Assembly: GCF_023015905.1 (NCBI RefSeq)
Contig: NZ_JALKBD010000006.1
Location: forward strand, 161,571 to 225,570
DNA: 64,000 nucleotides
Source: Arenibacter sp. F20364
Lineage (GTDB): Bacteria > Bacteroidota > Bacteroidia > Flavobacteriales > Flavobacteriaceae
Reading direction: 5' to 3'
In this document: positions 42,460 to 52,350 of the stretch, one piece after another
Numbering within the stretch: position 1 is the first letter of the stretch
How the letters are laid out: the number at the start of each line of letters is the position of its first letter
Program-made: the position numbers and the translations under genes
Notes under the pieces: model-generated
Seen by the model: only the letters and a program-made list of their open reading frames with translations
The model's database searches: none
What the model was told of the DNA's origin: nothing

Positions 42460-44306
42460 AAGTCCTTAGTTGTAATAATCCCGATCAATTTTTTGCCGTT
42501 TACCACAGGCAGGCAATTTATACCTTTAGATTCCATTAGGGTCTTTGCCCTGTTCATGCTTTCCTCCTCGGTTATAGTAATAAGTTCTGTTTTCATAAAA
42601 TCCTTTATAGGCCCTTCAAATTTGTCCGGATGCTTCAAATACTCTTGAAGGTCGGTCCAAGTCAACAATCCAACCAAATTTAAATCATCATTTAGAATAG
42701 GTACGTGGTGAATATTTTTCCACTGCATCATTTTCAACACCAATTCCGAACTATCACTATCCTGTGCCGTAATGGTTCGTACGTTCATAATCTGGTATAC
42801 TTTCCTTTCCTTTTTGTTTATTGTAAATTCATCCCCTCTTGGCAATTGCCAAGCATCCACGGAATATCCCTTTTGTTGGCCTTGGTACATTTTCGCCGTT
42901 AATACGCTCAGGGCGTCCGGAACCTTAAATGCCTTTCTAAGTTTTCTATAGCTATTAATCGTCCATCTAGAACCATTGGAAGTCGCAATCCTATTTTCTA
43001 TAATTTTTAAATAATGCTCGGCATCTTTAGGGGCCACACCCATACTGTAAAGTCCCTTATATGCCATTGGCAAAAAGTGATCCAGCAGTAACTGCTGACT
43101 GGAAAGCAGTTGTCCATCCCAATAAAATTGGGCGGCCATACCATATCTGGCGGCATTGAAAAAATTACTTTTTGCATCCTTAAAATCCATCTTGGTATGA
43201 ATGGCATTAAATTTCCTGGGCCTTCCCATCATTACTCCTACCCATAGCATCATATTCGCAATTTCGTCCTCTGTAGTAGGTCCGGATGGGATATACCTGT
43301 TCTCAATTCTAATATGGGGTCTGTCATTGGAAAGACCATAGCAGACACGATTCCAGGTATATACTGTTCCGTTATGCAGTGAAAGTGCCTTCAATTTTGG
43401 TATTTTTCCCTGTTTCAATTCGTTCAAACTATCCACAACGGCATTGGAAGTTAGTAGACTTCTAAAGCCAGTAATGGATTCTTTAAAATAATCCACAACC
43501 GTTCCCTTTGCCCAGTTATTTCCAAAGTTAACCCTGGGCTCACTTTCATTCAATAAAAAGTTACTGGCCCTGGTATCCACACTTTGCGTAAATAGGGCAA
43601 TTCTAGTCTCCTCCCACAATTCCCGCCCAAAGAGCATAGGGGAGTTGGTACAAATGGACAGGATGGGCCCGGCTATGGCCTGGGACCAATTATAGGTATC
43701 CTCAAAATCATATGGATCAATTTGAAGATGCAATTGAAAACTGGTATTACACCCTTCGTACAATACGGAATCGTGGCGAATATTCAACTCATCAACTCCC
43801 TTTATATGAATTTCTATATCATTATTTCTTATTTCCTTTATTACCTCGTTCAAAATCTTATATCGTGGTATAGGAGTCAAATATTCAATATTCAGATGCT
43901 TATTGGAAATAGTGGGTAAAATTCCGCACAGAATAATTTTGTTGGCATATTCCTCGGCCACCTTATTCGCTTTTGCCAATAAATGGTCTAACTGTAAGTG
44001 CATTTCCGAAAAGCAGTTCCCCGATAATGGAATTGGATCTAAATTAATTTCGAGGTTATATAATGCCAATTCGGTGGTGAAATGGGGATCATCTATTTTT
44101 CCCAGAACTTCCAATGCCTTATTGGACGGTTGCCATGATTCATCTACCAAACAAAATTCCTGTTCTGCCCCAATCCTAATCGGACTGAGCTCGAACATCT
44201 TATTATCAAGAATTTGCCCCAAGGCTTCTATATCCGCCAACAACTGTTTAATATATTTTGCCTTGTGCGGGTTGTTCCTCAATTTATCAACATGCAATTC
44301 TCCCAT
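42456..44306 (-). CDS. GCS2-type glutamate-cysteine-ligase-like amidoligase fused to CBS domains
   Basis: A 616-residue protein. The first ~480 residues form a GCS2 ligase domain: IGAEQEFCLVD near the start, TELALYNLEINLDP with metal-binding glutamates, and RIENRYIPSGPT. The last ~120 residues hold two CBS motifs (IMNVRTITAQD to GLLTWTDL, then FMKTELITITEEE to GIITTKDL) that usually bind adenosine compounds. Real glutathione synthesis would also need GshB; no such gene is here. An amidoligase regulated by adenine nucleotides, paired with a hydrolase, is the best reading. The second CBS ends right at the C-terminus and lacks its last helix. Confidence 0.87.
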   Translation of the reverse strand: MGELHVDKLRNNPHKAKYIKQLLADIEALGQILDNKMFELSPIRIGAEQEFCLVDESWQPSNKALEVLGKIDDPHFTTELALYNLEINLDPIPLSGNCFSEMHLQLDHLLAKANKVAEEYANKIILCGILPTISNKHLNIEYLTPIPRYKILNEVIKEIRNNDIEIHIKGVDELNIRHDSVLYEGCNTSFQLHLQIDPYDFEDTYNWSQAIAGPILSICTNSPMLFGRELWEETRIALFTQSVDTRASNFLLNESEPRVNFGNNWAKGTVVDYFKESITGFRSLLTSNAVVDSLNELKQGKIPKLKALSLHNGTVYTWNRVCYGLSNDRPHIRIENRYIPSGPTTEDEIANMMLWVGVMMGRPRKFNAIHTKMDFKDAKSNFFNAARYGMAAQFYWDGQLLSSQQLLLDHFLPMAYKGLYSMGVAPKDAEHYLKIIENRIATSNGSRWTINSYRKLRKAFKVPDALSVLTAKMYQGQQKGYSVDAWQLPRGDEFTINKKERKVYQIMNVRTITAQDSDSSELVLKMMQWKNIHHVPILNDDLNLVGLLTWTDLQEYLKHPDKFEGPIKDFMKTELITITEEESMNRAKTLMESKGINCLPVVNGKKLIGIITTKDL

Positions 44307-44424
44307 AAATCCCTTATTAATAGTTTTGTAAAAAATATGACCTAAGATAAGGTCTAAGTGGATTTTGAACTATGATGATTGTCATATCCGATAACTGTGG
44401 TTTTTATTTTACATTTACGCCAGC

Positions 44425-44808
44425 ATGTCATTTAGGTTCCCAAAAAAAGAAAAACTAAAGAGCAAAAAACTAATTGAACAGTTGTTTGCAGAAGGAATTG
44501 GTATTACCAGTTACCCTATTAAACTTGTTTATCTTAAAACCAGACATGAAGATGATTCCAAATGCAAGGTTGGGGTAACCGCGTCCAAAAGAAATTTTAA
44601 AAGTGCCGTAAAAAGAAATCGTATCAAAAGACTGTTGCGGGAAAGCTATAGGTTAAACAAACACTTAATTTTTAACAACATAGAGGGCGAGTTTGCGTTT
44701 ATGTTTTTATACCTTGGTAAGGAGATGCCCTCGCAATCCAGAATAACAGATGCCATGATTCCTTTGATGCGGAAATTTGTAAATGAAATTGCAAAGGGTA
44801 GCAAATAA
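44425..44808 (+). CDS. rnpA: Ribonuclease P protein component
   Basis: A 127-residue basic protein. It carries the RnpA RNA-binding motif ASKRNFKSAVKRNRIKRLLRE with the RNR core, and the start FPKKEKLKSKKLIEQLF typical for the family. It assists the RNase P RNA in cleaving tRNA 5' leaders. It is not next to rpmH and dnaA as in many bacteria; the S41 peptidase gene follows after 11 bp. A TACATTTA box at 44410-44417, one mismatch from the -7 consensus, sits just before the start. Confidence 0.95.
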   Translation: MSFRFPKKEKLKSKKLIEQLFAEGIGITSYPIKLVYLKTRHEDDSKCKVGVTASKRNFKSAVKRNRIKRLLRESYRLNKHLIFNNIEGEFAFMFLYLGKEMPSQSRITDAMIPLMRKFVNEIAKGSK

Positions 44809-44819
44809 CTTATGAACTG

Positions 44820-46448
44820 ATGAAAGAGATATTAAAAAAGCGGGTACTTATTCCCATTATAGCTATAGCCTTATTGATTGCAGGTAGTAGTTTTAAGGGC
44901 GATTTTTTTGAGATTGCCAAACAGATCGAAATTTTTACAACCCTGTTCAAAGAATTGAACATGAACTACGTGGATGAAACCAATCCTGCGGAATTAATGG
45001 ATACGGCCATAAAGAATATGTTGGAAGATCTGGATCCCTATACCAAGTTCCTCAACGAGCAAGACGTAGAGTCGTTTAAAATAAACAATGCAGGCGAATA
45101 TTCCGGTATAGGGGCCGTAGTACGAAGTTACAAAGATAAAGTAGTTATTATTGAACCTTACAAAGGTTATCCAGCAGACAAGGCAGGGTTAAAGGCCGGG
45201 GATGAAATCATTAAGATAGGTGATATTGCCATAGCCGACATTAAGGATGACGCCGACGAGCTTTTAAAAGGAGCCAACAACACCAGTGTAGGCATCACCT
45301 ACCTTAGGCAGGGAGAAACCAAGTCTACCACCGTGAACAGGGAATCTATAGAAGTAGATGCGGTACCCTATTATAAGATGATTAAGGAAAACACTGGTTA
45401 TATTGTTTTGTCAAAATTTAATAAAAAGGCTTCAGAACAAACAAAGGAAGCTCTTCTTAACCTAAAAAACGATGGTGCCCAAAAAATTATTCTGGACCTT
45501 AGGGATAATCCTGGGGGCCTTTTGACTGAAGCCATTAATGTAACCAATCTTTTTATTCCAAAAGGCGAACTTGTAGTAACCACCAAATCCAAGGTCAAGA
45601 AATTCAATAGGGAGTACAAAACTACAAACCAACCCGTGGATACAGAAATACCATTGGTTGTCTTGGTCAATGGCAGAAGTGCCTCGGCCAGTGAAATTGT
45701 CTCCGGAAGTCTACAGGATTTGGACCGTGCCGTTATAGTAGGTGCAAGAAGTTTTGGCAAAGGATTGGTACAACGCCCTTTAAAACTTACTTATGGTACA
45801 CAGCTAAAGGTAACCATCTCTAGATATTACACGGCATCCGGCAGATGTATTCAGTCTTTGGATTATTGGAATAGGGATGAGAAAGGAAATGCGGTGAAAA
45901 ACACCCAGTTTAGGGATTTCAAAACCAAAAATGGGCGAAAAGTCCAAGATGGGGGCGGTGTTTTGCCAGATATAGAAATTGCCGCAGCCAAAACAAATAC
46001 CCTAACCCAAGCCCTACTATCCGGCAATGTTATTTTCGACTACGCTACGGATTTCTATTATAGCAACAAGGTGGAAAATGTATTGGACTTCAGTTATAAG
46101 GATAGTGATTTTGAGTCTTTTAAAAATTATGTTTCCAAAAGTAATTTTGATTTTGAAACCAAGGCCGAAAAGGCCCTGAAAGAGGCCATGTCCGGCGAGG
46201 AAAGCGCCTTATTTGGCAATGGGGTTACGGAACAGTATAAGGCACTGTTATTGGAGATGGATAAAAGCAAACTAATGGCATTGGATAAATACAAAGAGGA
46301 AATCCAAAAGAATTTGGAAGATGAAATTCTTAAACGCTATTTCTACAGGGAAGGTCTTTATGACTACCATTTACAAAATGACGAGGCTATTATGACCGCT
46401 ACCGTCCTATTAAATGACAATGGCAAATACATGAATATTCTAAAATAA
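44820..46448 (+). CDS. S41 family C-terminal processing peptidase
   Basis: A 542-residue exported or membrane-anchored peptidase. An N-terminal hydrophobic segment (about 8-25) is followed by a helical part, a PDZ domain (about 95-180, YSGIGAVV, GYPADKAGLKAGDEIIKIG), and the S41 core with LDLRDNPGG, the catalytic serine in NGRSASASEIVSG and the lysine in GARSFGKGLVQ. A ~150-residue C-terminal helical domain follows. Such proteases trim or degrade periplasmic proteins. It lies 11 bp after rnpA and is likely cotranscribed. Confidence 0.93.
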   Translation: MKEILKKRVLIPIIAIALLIAGSSFKGDFFEIAKQIEIFTTLFKELNMNYVDETNPAELMDTAIKNMLEDLDPYTKFLNEQDVESFKINNAGEYSGIGAVVRSYKDKVVIIEPYKGYPADKAGLKAGDEIIKIGDIAIADIKDDADELLKGANNTSVGITYLRQGETKSTTVNRESIEVDAVPYYKMIKENTGYIVLSKFNKKASEQTKEALLNLKNDGAQKIILDLRDNPGGLLTEAINVTNLFIPKGELVVTTKSKVKKFNREYKTTNQPVDTEIPLVVLVNGRSASASEIVSGSLQDLDRAVIVGARSFGKGLVQRPLKLTYGTQLKVTISRYYTASGRCIQSLDYWNRDEKGNAVKNTQFRDFKTKNGRKVQDGGGVLPDIEIAAAKTNTLTQALLSGNVIFDYATDFYYSNKVENVLDFSYKDSDFESFKNYVSKSNFDFETKAEKALKEAMSGEESALFGNGVTEQYKALLLEMDKSKLMALDKYKEEIQKNLEDEILKRYFYREGLYDYHLQNDEAIMTATVLLNDNGKYMNILK

Positions 46449-46486
46449 GAAGATCTATGTCCAATAATACCAAGGATATTGAACCT

Positions 46487-47593
46487 TTAAATCTTAAAGT
46501 AAACCTTCTTTTGATCCAAAAAGTAGGTGATATACCAAAACATAAAGAGGACAAACAAGGAATTTATTACCAATATTAAACCTTCCTCCACGCCCATGGG
46601 AGCCAATATTCCTTCGGTAAAAATAAGCCCAAAACTCCTAAACCACTGAGCCCCTACGGTTTCAGCGAACAAATAAATAAATATGGAGTTGGTCCCTACC
46701 ACAGAAAAAATCTTCAGCCATTTGTTCTTATGGTCCTTAATGTCTATCCACCAATAAAACAAGGCCAAGGCCAACAAGGCCCAACCCCCGGAAGCCAAGG
46801 TAAAAGAGGTGGTGGCTATTCTTTTAATAATGGGCGTTATTCCCAACAGATCCATCCCGTAGCCCAATAAAAGTAAAGCCGATCCCCACATTAATAAAGG
46901 ATTTAATTTCTCCTTGGCAGATTTATTGAAAAGTAACAATTGACCACAAATTACCCCCATTACCGTATGGACCGCAGTAGGTAAAAAGTTTATGAAAACC
47001 CAGCCCCCGCCGTTAATTTTTCCCATCACCAACATATCTACCCAAGACCCAAAACTCTGCCCTTGATTGTATGGGTCCTGTGGATTATAGACGCGATATA
47101 GAATTTCGGTAAGTACCAAAATTCCAAGGCATATAAAAATCTGGGTTCGGTGCGGAAGATTCATGATTGCGTAAGCTATAAGAATAGTAAAGGCCAATTG
47201 CACCAAAACGTTCCATAATTCCCAAACCAATGCATGACTATACACACAGTGCAACAATACCCCAAAACCAAAAAGTAAAAAACATCTTCTCAAAATATGT
47301 TGGGTAGCGGCCTTACGGGTTCCGCTGGCCAGACGCTTTCTTAGTGAAAATGGCATAGCCACACCCACAATAAACATAAAAAAAGGCTGAATAAGATCCC
47401 AAAACCGCAAACCGTTCCAAGGATGGTGGTGCAACTGTTCCGCCAACGGGTGCAAAACGGCATTATTCTCCGTATAGTCCCCAAAGCTCCCATGAAACCC
47501 AGCAGCTTCTGCAATTAGTAAAAACATGGTTAATCCGCGAAATACGTCCAGGGAAAATAACCTCTTGGAAAGGTTGGTCGATTCGATTGTCAT
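46487..47593 (-). CDS. HGSNAT/DUF5009-type membrane acyltransferase
   Basis: A 368-residue protein with about ten membrane helices. The opening RLFSLDVFRGLTMFLLI is the conserved start of the heparan-alpha-glucosaminide N-acetyltransferase-like family, and the GLRFWDLIQPFFMFIVGVAMPFS segment with the active-site region follows. In animals the homologue moves acetyl groups from cytosolic acetyl-CoA across the membrane to glucosamine ends; bacterial members probably acetylate sugars in the periplasm during polysaccharide use. Transcribed alone; its upstream region contains repeat copy C. Confidence 0.88.
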   Translation of the reverse strand: MTIESTNLSKRLFSLDVFRGLTMFLLIAEAAGFHGSFGDYTENNAVLHPLAEQLHHHPWNGLRFWDLIQPFFMFIVGVAMPFSLRKRLASGTRKAATQHILRRCFLLFGFGVLLHCVYSHALVWELWNVLVQLAFTILIAYAIMNLPHRTQIFICLGILVLTEILYRVYNPQDPYNQGQSFGSWVDMLVMGKINGGGWVFINFLPTAVHTVMGVICGQLLLFNKSAKEKLNPLLMWGSALLLLGYGMDLLGITPIIKRIATTSFTLASGGWALLALALFYWWIDIKDHKNKWLKIFSVVGTNSIFIYLFAETVGAQWFRSFGLIFTEGILAPMGVEEGLILVINSLFVLFMFWYITYFLDQKKVYFKI

Positions 47594-47795
47594 TTTGTAT
47601 GTGGTTGATTATTTGGCAACAACAATGTAGTGATTTTCTATTGACATTCATAAAATATTATTAATATGCTACAAATTCAACCGTTTATTTCCATTAAATT
47701 GAAGAAAAAAAGCAGTAGGAAAAATTACTATCGCCCAACAATTAAATCCACGCTGTGTCTATCAAAAATTACAAAAAGCTTTATTTGTATAAAAC

Positions 47796-47931
47796 GTAAA
47801 CTACCTCGGGGCAAGCCTGCCTTTATCGGCAGGCAGGCCTGCCAAGCATTGAAAAAACCCTTATTGTAGATTTCGAAACGCACCTGAATGGATTCGGGCA
47901 GGCAGGTTTTAATCCCGATTATCGAGTATAA
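47796..47931 (+). repeat. Dispersed intergenic repeat, copy C
   Basis: About 136 bp starting GTAAACTACCTCGGGGCAAG and ending near CCCGATTATCGAGTATAA. It has an extra GGCAGGCAGGCC palindrome in the first hairpin. It lies in the 414-bp divergent spacer between the acyltransferase and SGNH genes, which otherwise holds nothing I can identify. Confidence 0.85.
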
Positions 47932-48007
47932 GTTTTGGCTTTCTCCGACAGCATGAATGCCCTATCTGGATTTTTTAATTACTTTTCGTTTTAAAAAGAA
48001 TAAAAGC

Positions 48008-48667
48008 ATGAAAAACAAGTTTTTACTCCTATTGTCCATTAGTATTTTTCTGTGTCTGGGATACCAACCAAAAGAGCCTAAAATATTGATCATAGGCGAC
48101 TCCATTTCCATCGGTTATTTCTCAAAGGTTAAGGAAGCACTGGCCACAAAGGCAATTGTAGTGCACAATCCGGGAAATGCCCAACATACTGGAACCGGGC
48201 TGGAGAAAATAAAAGATTGGATAGGTCAGGAAGAATGGGATATAATACAATTTAATTGGGGATTATGGGATTTGTGTTACCGCCACCCAGATTCCAAAGT
48301 GTATGGAAATCGGGATAAAATTAAGGGTAGCGTAACCCACGATCTACAAACCTATGGACAAAACTTGGAAAAGTTGGTCGGTTTCCTTAAATCCAATACC
48401 TCAGCTAAATTGATATTTGTAACAACAACTTATGTTCCAGATAATGAATCAGGTAGATTTTCCGATGATGTGGTCAAGTACAATGCAGTCGCGAAATCGG
48501 TAATGAAAAAAAATGGCGTTATTATCAATGATATCTACAAAAAATCCATCGCCATACATCGTAAAAATGGTTTGGGTGATAATGATGTTCATTATAACAA
48601 AGAAGGATATAAAGATCTTAGTGAACTAATAGTTCCTTTGCTCAACAAAAACATAAAGAAATTATAG
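48008..48667 (+). CDS. SGNH/GDSL-type hydrolase, exported
   Basis: The ATG at 48008 gives a 219-residue protein with a short signal or anchor (FLLLLSISIFLCLGYQ). The SGNH blocks are visible: ILIIGDSISIGY with the nucleophile Ser, NPGNAQHTG (Gly block), WDIIQFNWGLWDL (Asn block), and NDVHYNKEGY with the Asp/His pair. These enzymes remove acyl groups from carbohydrates or lipids. A cysteine at the signal end (FLCLG) is not a classical lipobox. Location is probably periplasmic. It stands alone. Confidence 0.88.
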   Translation: MKNKFLLLLSISIFLCLGYQPKEPKILIIGDSISIGYFSKVKEALATKAIVVHNPGNAQHTGTGLEKIKDWIGQEEWDIIQFNWGLWDLCYRHPDSKVYGNRDKIKGSVTHDLQTYGQNLEKLVGFLKSNTSAKLIFVTTTYVPDNESGRFSDDVVKYNAVAKSVMKKNGVIINDIYKKSIAIHRKNGLGDNDVHYNKEGYKDLSELIVPLLNKNIKKL

Positions 48668-48968
48668 TCTACGAAAAAACCAGAAGCCATCCCATGAGGA
48701 ATCGGGAGGATCTACTGACAACATTTCGATGCCCGGCTACCCCTTCCGTTCAGTCAAGCGTAAGAACATTTAAATTATCGAAACAAGCTTATAAGGTTTA
48801 GACCTATTTATCCCGATTTTCCGCGGGAATAGCTATACAAACTTGTTTAAATTCGTTGCAAAGCAACTTTTTAAAATATAGTTTCACTATTAAAGTATTT
48901 GGTAGATTAAAGAAATAATATCAATGTTCTTTAAAAATTAATTAATTTAAGCGATAAAACCACCACCT
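48668..48968. other. 300-bp spacer before the sugar-acid module
   Basis: No gene seen. A section at 48723-48786 (TTTCGATGCCCGGCT, later TTTAAATTATCGAAACAA) looks like a decayed copy of the second half of the dispersed repeat. The remainder is AT-rich and should contain the promoter of the PQQ dehydrogenase gene. Confidence 0.4.
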
Positions 48969-51092
48969 ATGTCGCTTAGTATCGCCAAACATTTGTTGCT
49001 CTTGACCACAGCGGCAATTTGTTCAATAAGTTGCCTGGATGAAACTACCTCACAAACCGATTCCAAAAAGTATACTAAATGGGCCTCCTATTTAGGTGGA
49101 CCAGATCGCAACCATTATTCCACCCTGTCACAAATTAACTTGGACAATGTAACCCAGCTTAAAGTGGCGTGGTCCTACTCGGCTCCCGATAGTGGTCAAA
49201 TGCAAATGAACCCTATTGTAATCGACACCATTTTGTACGGGGTTACAGCGGCACTAAGGGTAGTGGCATTAGATGCTCGGAACGGAACGGAATTATGGCG
49301 TTTTGGGGATTCCTTAAACCTTAAGAATGCTACCAGCCGAGGAGTGGCCTATTGGGAAAAGGATGATGATAAACGTATTCTATTTACCCAAGGAACACAT
49401 CTTTTTGCCTTGAACGCCATAACAGGTGAGGCTATTTCATCCTTTGGGGAAAATGGTAAAATTGACCTTCACTCAGGATTACCCTCCAGCGCAAAAGATA
49501 AGTATGTAGGTTCCAACACACCTGGAACGGTTTATAAGGATTTAATTGTAATGCCGATTCGGCTCTCTGAAGGTCGCGGAGCGGCTCCAGGAGATATTAT
49601 GGCATTTAATGTTTTGACGGGCCAATTGGAATGGTCCTTCCATACCATACCACATCCCGGTGAGCCTGGTAACGAAACATGGGAAGACCCGGACAGTTAT
49701 AAGAGCGATATTGTAGGCGCCGCTAACAATTGGGCCGGTATGGCCTTGGATGAAGAAACTGGAATCCTATACGTACCAACAGGATCCGCAGCTCCCGATT
49801 TTTATGGTGGCGATAGAAAAGGTAGTAACCTTTATGCCAATAGTTTATTGGCTCTGAACGCACAAACAGGAAAACTCCTTTGGCATTATCAATTCACCCA
49901 CCATGACCTTTGGGATAGAGATCCACCTGCTCCCCCCAACCTTTTAACCATAAATAGAGCTGGGCAAAAAATTCCTGCAGTAGCTCAAGTAACCAAGCAG
50001 GGATATGTATTTCTTTTCAACAGGGATAAAGGAGAGCCTTTGTTCCAAATTGAAGAGATATCGGTACCGCAATCAACCTTGGAAGGAGAAAAAACATGGG
50101 CAACCCAACCCTTTCCCTCTAAACCGAAACCTTTTGCAAGGCAATCAAATTTATTGACCGAAAAAGACCTTAGTCCGTACGCCGAAAACAAAGAAGAATT
50201 ATTGGCCCAGTTCAATAATGCGGACAAAAGAATCTATGCCCCACCTAGTTTAGATCCAGTACTTCTTCTACCTGGATATGACGGTGCTGCAGAATGGGGC
50301 GGGGCTGCCGCCGATCCACAAGAAGGCATTTTGTACGTGAATTCCAATGAAATGGCCTGGTTCCTTCAAATGAAAAAAGATACCCTGGATACCAGCATGC
50401 CTTTAGGGAAATATACCTATAACAAATATTGTGTTGTATGCCATCAAAAAAATCGTAAAGGCAATGTGGCAAGTGGATATCCATCCCTTGTAAACTTAAA
50501 ATCGACCCATGGGAAGGAAGCCGTTGCGCTGACCATAAAAATGGGCAAAGGAATGATGACCGGTTTTCCACAAATTAAAGAAGCCGAAATGGACGCTTTG
50601 CTGAAGTTTTTGTACGGAGAAGAGCCGTTAGAAGATCACAATAAAAATGAGGCAAAATCAATTGAAACTTCTTTTAAACACACCGGATATAAGAAATTCT
50701 TGGACAGCAACGGACTACCTGCCATATCCCCACCATGGGGTACATTACATGCTATAGACCTAAATTCAGGAGATTACCTTTGGTCCATTCCGTTTGGGGA
50801 AACTATGACCCTGAAAGAAAAGGGATTTCCACAGACAGGTTCGGAAAATTACGGAGGAGCCATAGTTACCGAAAATGGACTTTTATTTATAGGTGCCACA
50901 AAAGATGGCTATTTTAGAGCGTTTAATAAAAAGAATGGGAAATTACTTTGGCAATACCAACTCCCTGCCGCGGCCTTTGCCACTCCCGCCATGTATGAAG
51001 TAGAAGGCAAACAGTATATTACCATTGCCTGTGGTGGGGAGAAATTAGGAACCGATAAAGGAAACAAGATTATCGCCTTTTCACTTGAATAA
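48969..51092 (+). CDS. PQQ-dependent dehydrogenase with cytochrome c insert, lipoprotein
   Basis: A 707-residue protein with an N-terminal signal ending in a lipobox-like SISC. The beta-propeller has the quinoprotein hallmarks: WRFGDSLNL-type W motifs, LEWSFHTIPHPGEPGNETWE, NWAGMALDEETGILYVPTGS and HHDLWDRDPPAPPNL, the last characteristic of glucose-dehydrogenase-type enzymes. Between propeller blades lies a heme motif CVVCHQKNRKG with a downstream Met in MGKGMMTGFP. It would oxidise an aldose or alcohol in the periplasm and pass electrons to the respiratory chain through the heme. It starts a five-gene forward cluster for aldonic acids. Confidence 0.9.
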   Translation: MSLSIAKHLLLLTTAAICSISCLDETTSQTDSKKYTKWASYLGGPDRNHYSTLSQINLDNVTQLKVAWSYSAPDSGQMQMNPIVIDTILYGVTAALRVVALDARNGTELWRFGDSLNLKNATSRGVAYWEKDDDKRILFTQGTHLFALNAITGEAISSFGENGKIDLHSGLPSSAKDKYVGSNTPGTVYKDLIVMPIRLSEGRGAAPGDIMAFNVLTGQLEWSFHTIPHPGEPGNETWEDPDSYKSDIVGAANNWAGMALDEETGILYVPTGSAAPDFYGGDRKGSNLYANSLLALNAQTGKLLWHYQFTHHDLWDRDPPAPPNLLTINRAGQKIPAVAQVTKQGYVFLFNRDKGEPLFQIEEISVPQSTLEGEKTWATQPFPSKPKPFARQSNLLTEKDLSPYAENKEELLAQFNNADKRIYAPPSLDPVLLLPGYDGAAEWGGAAADPQEGILYVNSNEMAWFLQMKKDTLDTSMPLGKYTYNKYCVVCHQKNRKGNVASGYPSLVNLKSTHGKEAVALTIKMGKGMMTGFPQIKEAEMDALLKFLYGEEPLEDHNKNEAKSIETSFKHTGYKKFLDSNGLPAISPPWGTLHAIDLNSGDYLWSIPFGETMTLKEKGFPQTGSENYGGAIVTENGLLFIGATKDGYFRAFNKKNGKLLWQYQLPAAAFATPAMYEVEGKQYITIACGGEKLGTDKGNKIIAFSLE

Positions 51093-51121
51093 ACAATAAA
51101 GAAACCTTATAAACTAGGAAA

Positions 51122-52183
51122 ATGAACAAACTAAAAACCCTTGTCGTAGGCTGTGGAAATATGGGTGTTTCCCATGCCAGAGCCTATCATCAACTTCCCG
51201 AATTTGAAATAGTTGGACTGGTAAGCCGTAAACCTGAAAGTAGGGAAAAGTTATCCAATGAATTGGGAGGATTAACTACCTATGATAATTTTGATACCGC
51301 CCTTAAGGAATCAAAACCAGACGTAGTATCCATAAACACTTATCCGGACACCCATGCCGATTATATTAGAAAAAGTTTAAACGCGGGAGCACATGTATTC
51401 GTGGAAAAACCCCTTGCCCTAACCGTAAAGGAAGCTGAGGAACTAGTGGCCATGGCCATGGCAAAAAACAAAAAAATGGTAGTCGGATATATCCTAAGGG
51501 TACATCCTTCTTGGACAAAGTTTGTAGAGGTTGCCCGTACCCTTGGCAAGCCCTTGGTAATGAGAATGAACCTAAACCAACAAAGTTCTGGTGATAAATG
51601 GTATACCCATAAGCAACTAATGAATTCCATGTCCCCTATAGTAGATTGCGGTGTTCATTATGTGGATATTATGTGTTTAATGACCCAATCTACCCCAATT
51701 AGTGTCAGTGCCATTGGCGCTAATTTGTCCAATGAAATTGATGCCAAAATGTACAATTATGGGCAATTACAAGTGCGTTTTAAGGATGGGTCCATTGGCT
51801 GGTACGAGGCCGGTTGGGGACCTATGATGAGCGAAACCGCTGTATTTATTAAGGATGTTATAGGCCCAAAAGGAGCTGTTTCCATTTCGGACAAAGCTAA
51901 AGATAGTTCACAGGATATAGAGGGACATACAAAAACGGGCAGTTTACAACTTCATCACAGCGAATTAAACAAAGAAGGGAATTTTGTAAAAAAGGACGAC
52001 TTTATAATAACCGAAGATGAGCCCGATCACGACGGACTTTGTCTACTGGAACAAGAGTTTTTGTTGAATGCAATTATAAATGACCATGATCTTTCATCCC
52101 ATTTAACGGATGCCATCAACAGTCTAAAAATTGTTCTTGCTGCCGATGAATCCGTACGAACTGGACAAACTGTTATTCTTTAG
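51122..52183 (+). CDS. Gfo/Idh/MocA family oxidoreductase
   Basis: A 353-residue cytoplasmic NAD(P)-dependent enzyme. The N-terminal Rossmann fold has VVGCGNMGVSHARAYHQLP and SINTYPDTHADYIRKSL; the family's EKPLALT motif (HVFVEKPLALTVKEAEEL) is complete, and DCGVHYVDIM holds the likely active-site histidine. The family oxidises or reduces sugars and sugar acids. It starts 29 bp after the PQQ dehydrogenase gene, suggesting that it handles the same or a related sugar inside the cell. Exact substrate not deducible. Confidence 0.9.
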   Translation: MNKLKTLVVGCGNMGVSHARAYHQLPEFEIVGLVSRKPESREKLSNELGGLTTYDNFDTALKESKPDVVSINTYPDTHADYIRKSLNAGAHVFVEKPLALTVKEAEELVAMAMAKNKKMVVGYILRVHPSWTKFVEVARTLGKPLVMRMNLNQQSSGDKWYTHKQLMNSMSPIVDCGVHYVDIMCLMTQSTPISVSAIGANLSNEIDAKMYNYGQLQVRFKDGSIGWYEAGWGPMMSETAVFIKDVIGPKGAVSISDKAKDSSQDIEGHTKTGSLQLHHSELNKEGNFVKKDDFIITEDEPDHDGLCLLEQEFLLNAIINDHDLSSHLTDAINSLKIVLAADESVRTGQTVIL

Positions 52184-52350
52184 TATTAAATGTTTAAAAA
52201 TTTCAAAATTCCATATATTCATAACATTTAGTTATATTTATTTCCTTAAGGTCAGTCCCTAGGGAAAAGACTTTGATCAATCTTAATACCAACCAAAAGA
52301 AAAAATATTTTGAATACCCTGTATTGGACCAAAGAATTTTTAAAAGCATT

